A stretch of 64,000 nt of DNA from Letharia columbiana (Eukaryota > Ascomycota > Lecanoromycetes > Lecanorales > Parmeliaceae). Location: the NCBI RefSeq assembly GCF_014066305.1, contig NW_023501044.1, forward strand, positions 620,001-684,000, in the 5' to 3' direction. Under the pieces are notes generated by a model. It was not told the DNA's origin, searched no databases, and saw nothing but the letters and a program-made list of their open reading frames with translations. Within the stretch, counting starts at the first letter, position 1, and each line of letters starts with the position of its first letter. Below, piece after piece: positions 1 to 13,701 of the stretch. A program made the translations under genes and the position numbers.

Positions 1-860
1 AACAAGTCAATAACAAAAAGTGGTAAATGAAATGACGGAGGTGTTGGACCCGAAGGAAAATGAAAAGTTCGGCAGTTCTGATAAGATACTTCGTATTAAT
101 ATCTGTGTTCTACAAATCCGTTCCCTCACCTTTCTTTTGCAATGAATTTTTCACCCAGCAGACCTACTGTTGTACCACAAAGACGGGCAGGTTTGCTTGC
201 TTGTTTGGATCTGCTTTGATCTTGATTTTGGCATGATTATGACACTGACCGGCTCAGATTGAGACTGGGTCACTGGTCACTGACGGAATCCTGAAATCTT
301 GGGAAGTAATCGTGGCCCCACCGTTCGCTATGAGTAGTAGTGTCAAATATCGTCGCATGCAAAATTCGTAAAATTCGTATTTATATGGATGTTATTCTTC
401 AAAAAGCTGGAGTAACAAGCGACTATGTTTGGTAGGAGAATGCTGAACGCTAGGTGTTTTATAATATAATTGTGATGGTGAAATAAGACTGTACGATATT
501 CAGATTTGTATGTAAATCTGATGCGTCTTCGAGTGAGATAGGGACCACTATGAGCGCAGCGATGGGGGCACGATTAGGGTGCGGATATAAAGACCTAAAT
601 TCCGCGGTTGCCAAGAATACTCAAAGCTTGATTCGTCTCTCTTCAAACACCATAAAGTACAAGTAAGCGCAGGCACGCTTCATTCGAGAGGAGAGCTCTA
701 GAGTACCTTCAAGGCCATTTCGCTCGTTCTTTGCCTTGATTGATGCGCTACACATTAAAGCCAATGCCGTTCGACTGCTCGATGCTTTGCGAGACGAACA
801 AACCCACCTTGAGGCCTCACTGTCTTTCCGGAACTTTCTAGCTGGCCAGGCGCAAACACA
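1..860 (+). promoter_or_regulatory. Gene-free stretch upstream of the Cps1-like gene
   Basis: I see no convincing coding sequence here. The stretch holds the presumed promoter and 5' leader of the gene starting at 861. No clear TATA box, tRNA or repeat was recognised. Confidence 0.4.
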
Positions 861-3800
861 ATGGCAGAGGAGAATCCAGAGTTGCAGGGGAAATTGAGGG
901 AGCTAGATGTCGAGCTTGAAGAGGGGGAAATCACACAGAAGGGGTACCAGAAGAGGCGAACTCTCATCCTTTCCCAGTACCTCGCGCCACCTGGTGAATC
1001 CGCCCGAGGCCTGCGCTTGCACTCCCCGGACGATACTGCTCATCCCGCCAATGATGGATCGCGTGCTGCCTCTTTCGCTGCGCTTACCCAGCGCTCACTT
1101 TCACCTCTGCCTGCTGTGGCCCAGCCGAGCGCAAGGATGGGTGGTTCGGAGGCGGCAATGGATGGCCAAAACAGCTACCCAGGAGGACAACTGGGAGTCA
1201 GAAATCCGAGCCCAGGGCCATCATCGAGTGGACAAGGCTCATACAGTTCACGACCAAGCCAGGAACAAGGCCGAAGTGACGGCCAATACGTATTCAATCC
1301 TGCAAACGACGACGCTTACGGTGGGCAACAAGGAGGGGACTACGGGAGTGGCAGTCAAACCAGGCAGTCAACCATGCTAGATCAAGCCTACTTTTCAGAC
1401 TTCGCAGGCGATCAGCATGAAGCTCAGCGCGATAGCTATGGAGGTGGACCACAACGATACTCCACTGCCGATACATTCTCCCCAACAGCGAACATTGCAC
1501 CTCCAATGTTGAGTAACAGTGATCTACCCCTGCTTGGTACTTTGAACCACCAACTACCCTTGGAGCCGAGAGAAGTTCCGTTCGCTGTTTATGACCCCCA
1601 TAACAGCAACATACCAATGTCAAAGTTCGACAATATAGCCACCGTCTTACGCCATAGAGCTCGCACAAACCCTAAACAGCCTGCATACTGGGTGCTGGAC
1701 CAAAAAGGCAAAGAATTCTCGTCTATTACTTGGGAGAAATTGGCGAGCAGGGCGGAAAAGGTCGCACAAGTTATTCGAGACAAGAGTAACTTATACAGAG
1801 GAGACCGCGTTGCTCTGATATATCGCGATTCCGAAATTATAGACTTCGCTGTCGCCTTCATGGGCTGTTTTATTGCTGGCGTTGTGGCTGTTCCAATTAA
1901 TGATTTCGACGTCTCGACTACCAACCTCTCAGATTATCATAGACTGAATGTGATTCTCACGACGACGCAAGCGCACCTAGCGCTCACCACTGATGTGAAT
2001 CTGAAAACTTTCCAACGAGATATAACAGCTAATAAGCTGAATTGGCCTAGAGGAGTAGAGTGGTGGAAAACGAATGAATTTGGAAGCTTCCACCCAAAGA
2101 AAAAGGACGAAATACCACCTCTGATCGTTCCCGATCTCGCATACATCGAATTCTCTAGAGCTCCTACAGGCGACCTTCGAGGTGTTGTAATGAGCCATAG
2201 GACCATCATGCACCAGATGGCTTGCCTCAGCTCCATGCTTCAGACCATACCTACCAACGGCAACGATACCTTCAATCCAAATCTTCGCGACAAGGCAGGA
2301 CGGCCCATGACGGGATCAAACGTGGGGGAGATCTTGTTGAGCTACCTCGATCCTCGACAAAGCATCGGTCTAATATTGGGTCTGCTCTTCACCATTTATG
2401 GCGGCCACACTACCGTTTGGATGGAGGCTCGGGCGGTTGAGACCCCTGGTCTTTACGCGAATTTAATCACCAAGTACAAAGCAACGTTGATGATTGCGGA
2501 CTATCCAGGTCTGAAACGTGCAGCATACAATTATCAGGCAGACCCCATGACGACACGCAATTATATGAAAAAATTTGAGCCCAACTTCTCGAGTGTTAAA
2601 TTATGTTTGATTGACACCCTGACAGTCGACAGCGAGTTTCATGAAATTTTAGCAGACAGGTGGCTTCGACCTTTGAGGAATACAAGAGCGCGTGAACTTG
2701 TGGCTCCCATGCTCTGTCTTCCAGAACACGGTGGTATGGTAATAAGCGTACGTGATTGGCTCGGTGGCGAAGAGCGGATGGGTTGTTCACTGGGAACGCA
2801 TTCTTCTGACGATGATGAGAGTCATGACGAGAAAAAAGATGCCAAGGTGGTTGTACCAGGGAACGCATACGGTAGTCTGATTGGTGGAGGTCCGAAGAAG
2901 CCGGCGGGCCCGAAAGCACGAACAGAGCTGAGTGAAGTCCTATTGGACAAAGAGTCGTTAAAGACAAATGAGGTGGTGGTGGTGGCCATGGGTGATGAAG
3001 CCAGACGACGAGCAGGCAACGAGCCGGGTACGGTCCGAGTTGGAGCTTTTGGATACCCGATACCGGACGCGACTTTGGCAGTTGTAGACCCTGAAACGAG
3101 CCTACTTTGTACTCCCTATGTCATCGGAGAGATCTGGGTTGACTCTCCCTCCCTGTCAGGTGGTTTCTGGGCATTGCCTAAGCACACTGAAACAATCTTC
3201 CATGCCAGACCATACAAGTTCCAGGAAGGCAATCCTACTCCAATGGCTGTTGAGCCAGAATTTCTTAGAACTGGGTTGCTCGGATGCGTCATTGATGGCA
3301 AGATTTTCATCTTGGGACTCTACGAAGATCGCCTACGGCAGAAGGTTGAATGGGTGGAGCACGGTATGGAGGTAGCAGAGTACCGCTATTTCTTCGTTCA
3401 ACACCTCATCATCAGCATCATGAAGAATGTACCCAAGATCTACGATTGTACCGCCTTTGATGTGTATTCGAATGATGAACATCTACCAATTGTCTTGCTT
3501 GAATCGCATGCTGCTTCTACGGCGCCTACGACTTCTGGAGGACCGCCTCGACAGCTCGACACTGCACTTCTAGACTCTTTGTCCGAGCGATGCATGGAAA
3601 TTCTGTACCAAGAGCATCATGTGCGAGTCTACTGTGTTATGATCACAGCTCCAAACACTTTGCCAAGAGTTGTGAAGAATGGTCGGCGAGAAATTGGCAA
3701 TATGCTGTGCCGGAAAGAATTCGACTTAGGTTCCTTGCCCTGCGTACACGTCAAGTTTGGTGTCGAGCGAGCTGTGTTGAACTTGCCTGTGGGCGTTGAC

Positions 3801-6728
3801 CCTGTTGGCGGTATCTGGTCGCAAGTCTCGACTACAGCCAGGCAAGAAATTCTACAGCATCAGGACAAGCAATACTCTGGCGTTGACTACCGAGAGGTAG
3901 TTATTGACGACAGGACCTCGACGCCGTTGAACAACTTCTCAAGTATTGTTGATCTGCTACAATGGCGCGTAGCAAGGCAAGCGGAGGAACTGTCTTATTG
4001 CACTATCGACGGCCGCGGCAAGGAGGGAAAAGGCGTGAACTGGAAGAAGTTCGACCAAAAAGTTGCGGCGGTGGCTCTGTACCTCCAGAACAAGGCCAAA
4101 GTCAGGCCAGGAGATCACCTCATTTTGATGTATACACACTCAGAAGAATTCGTCTACGCAGTCCATGCTTGCTTCTGTCTTGGAGCTGTGGCCATCCCAA
4201 TCGCGCCGCTCGATCAGAACCGCATGAACGAAGATGCACCTGCTTTCCTCCATATTATTGCTGACTTCCGCGTCAAGGCTGTCATCGTGAATGCAGAAGT
4301 CGATCACTTATTAAAACAAAAGATAGTCTCTCAGCATATCAAGCAGTCTGCACAAGTCCTGAAAGTTGGCGTACCTCCATACTACAACACTGCAAAGCCA
4401 CCGAAGCAGTCAAGCGGATGTCGAGATCTAGGCTTCACGATGAAGCCTGCTTGGATACAATCCAAATATCCTGTTTTAATTTGGACATACTGGACGCCTG
4501 ATCAACGACGCATAGCGGTACAGCTTGGTCATGATACGATCATGGGTACCTGTAAAGTACAAAAAGAGACCTGCCAGATGACTAGCTCGAGGCCAGTCCT
4601 TGGATGCGTGAGAAGTACGATGGGATTGGGATTTGTTCATACCTGCTTGATGGGCGTCTTTGTTGGTACGTTGCTGCTCTGTCCAGCTCTTGGCCTGCTG
4701 CTAACATCTCTACAGGAGCACCTACTTACCTTGTCTCGCCTGTCGATTTTGCTTCTAATCCCATGTCTCTGTTCCTCACTCTATCAAGGTACAAGATCAA
4801 GGATACCTACGCTACTGGGCAAATGCTAGACCACGCGATGAACACCATGCCTGGTAAAGGCTTTGCACTTCATGAGCTAAAGAACATGATGATCTCAACC
4901 GAAGGCAGGCCAAGGGTTGATGTCTGTAAGTGATTATTAGCTCCCACGTTGGTCTAGACCGCATGCTGATCAGACGCAGTCCAGAAAGTCCGCCTACATT
5001 TTGCAGGGACTGGCCTTGATAGGACAGCCATCAACACCATCTACTCACATGTCCTCAACCCTATGGTCGCCTCACGCTCGTACATGTGCATCGAGCCAAT
5101 AGAGTTGTGGCTCGACACACGAGCTCTCCGCCGAGGACTCGTCTACCCTGTCGATCCTGACACTGATCCTTCTGCTCTCCTGATTCAAGATTCTGGGATG
5201 GTACCCGTCAGCACTCAAATCGCGATCGTTAACCCTGAAACTTGCAGACTTTGCCATATTGGCGAATACGGGGAAATTTGGGTGCAGTCTGAAGCCTGCG
5301 TAAAGTCTTTCTATGGATCTAAAGATGCTTTTGACGCTGAAAGATTTAATGGCCGAACGGTCGACGGAGATCCTCATGTTACGTACGTAAGGACAGGCGA
5401 TCTAGGTTTCCTACACAACGTCGTCCGGCCTATTGGTCCCGGAGGTCAACAGGTGGAGATGCAGGTGTTGTTTGTCCTCGGCGGCATTGGTGAGACATTC
5501 GAGGTCAATGGATTGAGCCATTTCCCGATGGACATCGAGCACTCGATTGAGAAGTGTCACCGAAACATAGTGACCAATGGCTGGTAAGTTTTCATTCAGA
5601 GCTCGTCCCCGCTTCTGCGGGAAGTGCTAACAGTTGCTTCCTAGCGCGGTTTTCCAAGCAGGCGGCCTTGTCGTTGTCCTCGTCGAAGTCGTTCGAAAAG
5701 CCTATCTTGCCTCCATCGTCCCCGTTATCGTAAACGCTGTACTAAATGAGCATCAAGTTGTCGTTGACATTGTTGCGTTCGTCACGAAAGGCGACTTCCC
5801 ACGCTCGCGCCTCGGCGAGAAGCAACGCGGCAAGATCCTTGCCAGCTGGGTCACCAGGAAATTGAGAACCATAGCACAATTCGGTATTCGAGATACGGAT
5901 GGTGCTGATAGCCAGATCACTGAGGTCGCAGAGCCAAGGAGTATGCTGGGAAGTGTCGTCGGTGTGGGTAGCTCATTAAAGAATGTTGAGACTGTCAATG
6001 CACCGCCGACGAATCAGGCGCAACAGCAAGCGCAGGACTATGCTATCTTACCCACAGGCATCTCCGAGATGCCAGCAACTTACGAAAGCTCGATAGTCGA
6101 GTCCCCACCCCTTCCACCAGCTGAAGAAGACAGGGACGATACGCCCACTGAATCCCGCAACAACAATCATTTCTCATCCAGAATCGACAATAGCGACAAT
6201 GGGGAGGAATCATCCTCCCAAGCATACAATCCACGAAATGATTCCCTTCCATCCCACAACGACACCGGCCTACCATCTCCAGAGCACTACCCTAACTACG
6301 CAGGCTACACCGCCAATCACGATCCTGACCCTGTGCTCGGTAATCCCGACAAGCCCTCTTTCGATTTCGTCTCCGAGGCCCCACCACCTCCCGCCCGCTA
6401 CGATTCCAAACCAACCCTTACCTCCCAACACGCCCGCGAGGCCGAAGGCGACCTATGGTCTCTCCCATCACAGCAACGGCACCCACAGTCTCAATCTCAA
6501 AGCGCTTCCCAACGCGATGCGAGAACAAGACCGGGTGGACCGAGCCATACACCCTCCGCCAGCTCATCGGACCACTATGATATCGCCGGTGATGATGATT
6601 GGCGGCAGGACGCGATCATGCATATGAACCTGGCGCGAGATGGGAGCAAGAGAGATGCGCATGTTGGGGATAGGAGTGGTGGGCTTTATGGGGCTTATGA
6701 TGGGAGTGGATATGGGCATGCTATGTGA
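861..6728 (+). CDS. CPS1: Cps1/DIP2-type protein with two adenylate-forming domains
   Basis: Exons 861..4665, 4716..4925, 4980..5583 and 5645..6728 give about 1900 residues, normal for the fungal Cps1 family. Residues 1-45 form a DMAP1-binding domain (ELDVELEEGEITQKGYQKRR). A Gln/Gly/Ser-rich linker follows to about 250. The first AMP-binding-like domain runs from about 253 to 830 and the second from about 1020 to 1610. The tail after about 1620 is disordered and Ser/Pro/Asp-rich. The phosphate-binding loop is degenerate in both domains. The TGD motif is intact only in the second (YVRTGDLGF, about 1475); the first has RTGLLG. The family is linked to fungal virulence and, in animal DIP2, to lipid handling, but the reaction here is unknown. 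The three introns have GT-AG ends and keep the frame; the start is the first ATG giving the DMAP1-binding domain. Confidence 0.93.
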
Positions 6729-7012
6729 GGGGCAGATTTTTGAACGGGGATTCTATGAATTATGCCCTTTTCTGGCCCTGTAACTGAGGAGATATGACAC
6801 GAGGTAGTAGCTGCATGCGGTATGGCGTCGATGCTCTGGATGGCACTTTATCGTGGGAGGCCACTTGACGACGCATCAATCAGTGAGAGACGGCTGACGT
6901 CGAGAAAGCAGGGATTGTATAGTCATGATGGAGGCATTACGACTTCACGGCGGCATTCCATTATGTTTCGGATATCTAATGATTCATCATCCTCATCCAT
7001 ATCTACAAATGA

Positions 7013-9517
7013 CTATCTCCCTCCACCACCACCACCTTTGACCTTTTTCGCCTTCCCCCCTCTGTCTTTTCCACCCTTCCCTTTCCTCCCCTCCTTCCCT
7101 TTACTTCTACCCGCAACACCACCCCTCTCATCCCCTTTTCCCTTCTTCCACACCCTCCCTTCTTTCCTCTCCCTCCTATCATCCAACATCTTCTTGTCCT
7201 TCCCACTCAGCTTCCCGACCTTCTTTTTGCCCTGCTCCACAGCCCCATTCAACTCAGCCTGGCCACTCTTCTTCGCGATCTGCTTCTCCTTTTCACTTTC
7301 GAACCATGTCCGCTTGGGTCTTGATTTGATCTCCGGTTCATGCTCCATGATATTCTCTCCTTTGCGGAGATGCATTTCGGCGCCAGCGAGGGCTTTTTCT
7401 TCTTTCTCTTCTTTGAGTATCGCTTCTACTTCGCCTTCTAGATCCTCGGCTTTCTTCGCCCATTCATCTGCCAACCTAGCTTCGACAACTCGACTAAAGA
7501 TCTTCGCACCTTGTGCCTTTCCGCTCTTGACAGCCTGCTTGACGACCTTACGGTCCGGCTCCGCAGCAATGGTGCAAGACCTACCAGCTCGGCCGGCACG
7601 CGCTGTTCGACCGACTCGATGTAGGTATATTTCGTGGGATTGGGGCGCTTCGTAATTGATCACGGTGGAGATGTTGGATATATCGAGACCTCGGGAGGCG
7701 AGATCGGTGGCGAGGAGGTGGGTGCACTGGGATGAACGGAAGGAGGCGAGGGCAGAAATACGCTGATACGGTTGTCAGCCGGGACTTGATATGTATGGAT
7801 GAAGAAGTAGGCTTACCTGTTCTTGTGACATACTACCGTGGAGTTCAGCAGCCTTGATGCCACAAAGACCGAAAATGATGCGGACTCTGTGGGCTTCCTT
7901 TTTCTGCCGAAAGAATATTATGGCTCGGTCTGTGTAGATGTTTTGACATAGATACATCAGGTAGCCTAGTCTTTTACCTTCTCTGCCTGGACGTAGGCGA
8001 ACAAATTCCTGTACGAGGGTTCCCACAGTCTGCTTTCTTGCATCTACCATCAGTCGTACTGGTCTGTTCAAACCCACCCGGATGAGCTTGTCGACAGTGT
8101 CTGTCATGGTAGCCGAGAAAAGCATGGTCTGCCTCGACTTGGGTATCGTGGTCAATATCTCATTCAGCTCGTCCGCGAACCCATCTTCTAGCATTCGATC
8201 TGCTTCATCCAACACCAGAATTTCGAGCGTATCCACAGTAAAGCTGGCCGAATTTCGCATATGGTCAATGAAGCGTCCAGGCGTAGCAATAATAACATCC
8301 GGCCTACTTCTTAGCACATTCTCCTGTTCCCGCAAACTGAAGCCTCCAACAAGCTGGCAAAAAGCGACATCCGTGAAGCTGGCAAGTTTCTTCGCTACAT
8401 TGAAGCACTGCACCGCAAGTTCTCTCGTGGGCATTAGGATTGCGACTCGGCTTGTGGGTACTTTCTTCGGCCGGTACAAGAGTCTTTCTAGGATGGGTAT
8501 AATGAAAGCTGCTGTTTTACCAGAACCTGTCACCGCGCCACCTACAACATCTTTCCCTTCGAGGGCAATTGGGATCGTTTTTGTCTGGATTGGTGTGGGT
8601 TCTGAGAAGCCAACTGCTGCTAGGCCCCGCAGGATTGGCCTTGAAAGGGACATGCTTTGAAACGAGCCCGAAGCAAAGCCTTTGGCCTTGACTTTGCTGG
8701 TTTTCTCTTCAGGTGCGAAAAAAGCTTCTCGTCGGGCTTGCTCCTCCAGGTCATAGATCTCTTCAAGGGAAGATGCCTGTTCAATGTCGTTTGGATGGGG
8801 TACGGGCTCGGCAACGGACTCATCATCAAAACTGGCCACTGAATCCTGATCTTCATCTCCGTCGTCCTCGCAATCGTCCTCTTCGCTAGCTAGCGCTCCC
8901 ATGCCAAAAGCATCATCTGCCAAAGTCTCATCGTCTTCCTCGTCCTGCACGTCGAACCCATCTTCAAAATCTACTTCATCCTCGTGTTCGGGTTCAACAT
9001 CTCCCTCCTCATCACTCATGGAGACATCTAACCTAGTCTGCTCATTCGCAACTTCTTTCCTCCTTCTTGCAATAAGCTCATCAATATCCACTCCTTTCTC
9101 ATCCCCACGCACTGCAGGCGCCGTAATACTGCCATTCATGTCCCACCCATCAAAGCTTTCTGTGACCCCTGTATTCACATCCCCAATCTGAAATTCGAAG
9201 TCTGAATTCATCGCCCCGTCGTCCTCGCCGTGCGCAGTCCATGTCTCGTCGTCTTCGACTGGCTCTGCGGCACCAACCTGTATGGGTACGGTGTCTTCTT
9301 TCCGTCTCTTATTCTTCGCTCCTTTGTCTTCTCCCAGCGCAGTATCATTGGCGTGACTCTGGCCTTCGTCAAGGTCGCGCTTGCGTTTATTGCCATTCAG
9401 GGCGGATTGGGAAGGGGCCTGATGGATAAGATCTTCGTCTTCTTCCTCTCCTAGCGGGTAGAACTGATCATCATCAATTGTTTGAACGAAATCATCGTCA
9501 CCGCTTGACTTCATCAT
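7013..9517 (-). CDS. DRS1: ATP-dependent DEAD-box RNA helicase Drs1 (60S ribosome assembly)
   Basis: Exons 7817..9517 and 7013..7762, split by a 54-nt intron, encode about 816 residues. The first 270 residues are strongly acidic with short Lys/Arg runs, as in Drs1 proteins. The helicase core follows: Q motif ([14 protein letters not shown]), Walker A ([11 protein letters not shown]), [16 protein letters not shown], then the C-terminal RecA lobe with [11 protein letters not shown] and [15 protein letters not shown]. The intron lies in the C-terminal lobe between SQEQ and RISALASF. The tail is Lys/Gly-rich and likely nucleolar. Drs1 drives a late-nuclear step of 27S pre-rRNA processing. The start is the first ATG of the frame; a second ATG follows directly. 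The gene is convergent with the Cps1-like gene. Confidence 0.95.
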
Positions 9518-10418
9518 GCAAGGAGAATCGTCCAATATATTCTACGAGTTCTTGGAGCTTGAATGCGGACTTTTTGAACATCACCTGGGCCGAGGTTCAG
9601 CCGGCAGCCCTACATATCTTTCGTGGCACCAGGTGCCAGTGGAGAATGGCAAAGGTAAGATACCTTACCTTAGGAGGTTCCGTATTCAAACACTCTGTTG
9701 TAACTCTCATACATTACACTTTGATCTCTAAGTTCTTTTGGCTTTACCTATTGCTTTGTGTGTGTAAGTAGAACCGGTTTCCAAGATGGCCACTTCCTCT
9801 GGCATTGGCAAAACAGAAAAACCGACGGCTTGCCTTATTGCTCAAGTCAAGTGCGAAAGCTTCCTGTAGCTCTTTCCAAAGTCTCGGAGGTGGTTGAGGT
9901 CTCTTATTTGATGCATCAATCTGGCCTTTTGGATTAGAGAGGATTGGAGGGAAGAGAGAGGATATTTTTTCGTCTATCTGATGCTAGCATACAAGAAAAA
10001 GGAAATTGAATGACCTGTAAAGACCGCTGTCTAAGGAAAGTGTGGCAAGCTGAAGACCTCAGGTGAGCCATAGACAGCGTCGTCATGGAAGACGGGTTAG
10101 CCGTAGATGACTTTGGCTAGATCCAAGAGCTTTTGTGAGATCCGTTGTCACGGACATGCTGCCAGAAATTTTTACACCAACCAAACCACTGTGAGGGTGG
10201 TTGAGCTAAGAAAGCTTTCGCCCAGGAAATCAATCCTTCATTCTATCAAAAATTGCTCCAAGGTAGAACACCAGATTCCGAGAATCCTCGTCTAGAATCG
10301 TCTGTCATCTTTTCCCTTTCTCAAAGTCGTACGCTAGTGTTCAGCACGAGCTGGCACATGTTCACCCTGATCAGAGGTCAGCGAGATTTCCTTCTTTCAA
10401 GAAACATTTGGGCATGAC
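9518..10418. other. Intergenic stretch between Drs1 and the GNAT gene
   Basis: No gene is supported. It serves as the promoter of the leftward Drs1 gene and the 3' region of the next leftward gene. An inverted AGGTAAGATACCTTACCT-like sequence lies at about 9653-9674, resembling motifs at 31.5 and 58.8 kb. Confidence 0.35.
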
Positions 10419-13400
10419 TTACAGCTTGCCCGTCTTGAAGCCAATATGAGGCGATGTGCCTACATGCTGGAACTCGTACTTAGCCAACCACTGCTTGCGC
10501 CAAGTAACAGGATCCTCTTCGCCATCGGAATAGAGTATGTTGACCATAATTGCCTTAGCTTGACGACTGCCGCCAGACATCCAATAAGAGATGTCGTTGC
10601 GAGGCAAGAAAGGAGCACAGTCGAGGAGGATGTGATCTAGACTCAAAGCTGCAAGTATACGATCCATTAACGTCCGTCCAATGCCTTGGCGATAGAAGTC
10701 TGCATGGACCATGAGCTCAAGCTCGACACTGCTGTGGTACATCGTGTCTTTGGTCCCGAAGTCGGCAGCGACACTGAAGCCGACGACATTTTCTTGCTTC
10801 TTCCGAATTATATCTGCCTGGTGGCGACAAGATATCTCTCCCATGTGGATAGCAACAACAAAAGGATTCCTCTCATTTTCAGCCTCTTGTAGACGACCGC
10901 GCCAGTACAACTCCTCGACAGGGTCCAGATGAGGCACAAAGCTTGTCTCACGCACGTTGTGGTTGTAAATGTTCATAACTTGGCCCATGTCCTTGAATTC
11001 AGCCGGGCGAAGGTATATGTTGGCGACAGGAGCATGTGGATTAGGTGGGATCACTCTTGTTCTCTCTTCCTCTATGAGTAAACGTCGGAGGGCTCGCTTT
11101 TCTTCCCTTGTCATGCCCCTTATGCCAGAAGGCGTAGTCTGTGGTCTGGCCGCGATCTTGGCCTCGTAGTTTTTCATAGCCTCTGCGGCGTTTTGGTGGC
11201 GACGTGCTTGGGTGAAGTCATCATTGGGGCTATGAGTTTCATGGTCCATTTTGTCAATGGGGCTTAGCACGTTCACATCGCCTCCAGCCAAGCCCTCCCC
11301 GGTTTGGAAATCAGCGCTTGCCGTGTTGACGACCACACGATTGTTCTCCGGATCTGCAGCGTGTTCCTCTCTCCATAATTCAATGACCGAGAGGCGCTCA
11401 TGGCTCTGAGTATTGAAGGGCCGACGGCGATTCCACTCGTCACCTACAGGTGGCTGGCTCATCTTGCCATCCCAACCAACTAATTCTGAAGTGTAATCGA
11501 CCGACTCGAACTCTCTTGCTTGCTTCTTGCCTTTCTTGACTGAATACTCCCCACGATTCGGAGCAGCACTAATTTTCGATGGAGACGCCAAGTTGACATT
11601 CTTCCGCATACTGTTTACTTCCTGAAGGGCGCCAGCATAAGGTCCCATTGTGGGGCCTTTTGACTTCGTGTTCGTGCTGTAATTACCATCCCCATGTTGA
11701 TCGGCTTGTGGTTTCGCGCCCTTATCGGTGGCTTTGGAATTCGACTCGGCTGCAGATGCCTTCAATCTCAAAGATGAAGCCCTAGCGTGGGGCGGGACGT
11801 AGATAACTTGCTCGGTGGTCTTTTGAGCATTGCTATCGGTGGGCTGAGCTACAGGAGATGTGGCAGATGTTTCTGCATGTAGACCTGCAACAATCTCTTC
11901 ATCTATATCGAGGACCATTTGAGTTGCAGCGATCTCCTCGTCCATGTCGATCGTTGGTCGGTAGCTGTCATCTTTCTTTTGAGACGGTGATGGAGTTGTG
12001 ACTGAAAGGGTACATTTCGTCGCTCGGGTCTTGGCCGCAGATAGACCCTGAAGGTGAGGCGGAACTCTGTTATCCTGCATTGCAGAGATCGCATGCTTTC
12101 CAGGCTTGAGCTCTTCGTCATGAGCGGTTGCTTTTGTGGCAGTAGTGGTAGTAGGACTAGCCGAACCTCTTAGGTGAGGTGGGAGAGGCTTACTCTTGTT
12201 GTCCGACCCAGGAAGAGCATATTGCACTCTGAGGTGCGGAAGGGCTGCAACGCTCTGTTTCCCTGGCGGGATGGGGACTTCATTAATCTTTGCTTGAGGA
12301 GAAGAAACGGCAGATGAGGCAATGCTATTCTCTTTCACATGAAGTAGTTTTGCCTCCGATGTGTCTTGAGAAGGACAAGAAGCTTTCAATTTGTCGCTCT
12401 CCCGCTGAACTCCGGATGAGACCTGCATGGTTCTCGCAAGCACCTCTTCCTGAGCTGCTTTCGCCTTTGGGACTTGTTCAGCATCGAGTCGCCCATCATG
12501 TTGTAGCTGCTGGAGTTGGTGGTGCGACGAGTCGGTAGCATAGCCTTCTTCCTGAGAAGCAACACGGGCTGTAGCTTGAACTTCATCTTTCTCTGAGATT
12601 ACCAGGCGTGGTGACCCTGCCATCTCATGAGACTTTTGCGTCTTTGGCATGGATCCGGTCGCTTGTGGGTTGAGCTTAGCCTGTTGTCGATTGAAAGAAC
12701 TAGATACAGTTTCGAGCCCTGCCGTGTGCTCTGACTTTGGCATCCGATAGGTCGGCAAAATTGTCTTGGCTGGTCTATCGATGTTTGCTGCAGCACTGTT
12801 CCACTCGGTGAGCGGAGCCTCAGGTGGACTTGCAATCGACCAGCATGAGGGCTTCCGCTCAGTGATGATTTGGATGGATGAGGTGTTGCTCTCAATATGC
12901 TCGGAGTCACCACGGAAAGGCACGGAATCAAGCTCCGGATGAGACGCGTCCGTCGTTGTCACTTGTGTGTGAGTAAATGGTTGATGATCGGGGTTTTTGT
13001 CTTTGACCTGAGTTCGCCGGTGAGGGGCAAGAGGTTCAGTCGATCTTGGAGTCATTGTAGACGCCAGCTTGTTGATTGTAGCAGAAGCTTTAGGTTGATT
13101 ATCGCTGGCGGTCAGAGTCTCCGCATTGTCACTACTTTGGGTAATTGCAGAGTCTCCAAGCCCAGGTTCTTCTTTTGTTTTGTTCACTTCATCTGGCTGA
13201 AAGCCACGATGGCGTCGACTAGAACCGACACTTGGGGTGCGCTGACTTTGGAAGACTGATATGGTGGCATCAGGAAGTGCTTCGTTGTTGGAAGACCTTC
13301 GGTAAGTCCTGCCTGTATAGTCGATCAGTCGTTGTTATATTAGATGTTGGCTGGGAAGGTGAGCTGAAAGTTACCTCGATGAGAACCGCCATGACCACGA

Positions 13401-13420
13401 GTTGAGCCGGCGTTACTCAT
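10419..13420 (-). CDS. Large disordered protein with C-terminal GNAT acetyltransferase domain
   Basis: Exons 13375..13420 and 10419..13312 give about 979 residues. The ATG at 13420 opens MSNAGSTRGHGGSHRG and is joined in frame by a 62-nt intron to the long exon. Residues 1 to about 780 are low-complexity, rich in Ser, Thr, Ala, Gln and Pro, with repeated (V/L)PPHLRG-like and VPPHAR motifs. The last 190 residues form a GNAT fold: it starts at IYLRPAEFKDMGQVMNIYNH, and the acetyl-CoA loop reads RQGIGRTLMDRIL. The substrate is unknown. The stop codon TAA overlaps a good 5' splice site (CT|GTAAGT); an alternative 56-nt intron (10367..10422) would add 14 residues and end at 10321. Confidence 0.85.
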
Positions 13421-13701
13421 TGTGTCTCAATGTTGAATGTGCTTTGCTTGTGCAGGCAAGTCTGTAGTATGATAAGTTATTGTTGGAGAGTGATTAAGGT
13501 GATCTCGATTGTTGTTGTGGGTGATGGTGGAAGAAGAAGCGTGTAGAGGTGAAGAGTCTACGCCATTCACAAATTGGGACCGCGCCAAGACTTCCTTACT
13601 TCCAATCACATCGCGCTTTTCTTATTCAAATGCCCCTTTTTCTTCATTCTAAATCTTCTCCACACGGAGCCACCTACGCTCTTGCCAGCCACCTGAATAG
13701 C

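Noticed and set aside
7013..7663. Long open frame on the plus strand opposite the Drs1 tail (Pro/Phe/Leu-rich)
   Set aside because: It is the reverse of the Lys/Gly-rich Drs1 C-terminus and has no motif; the minus frame completes the helicase.
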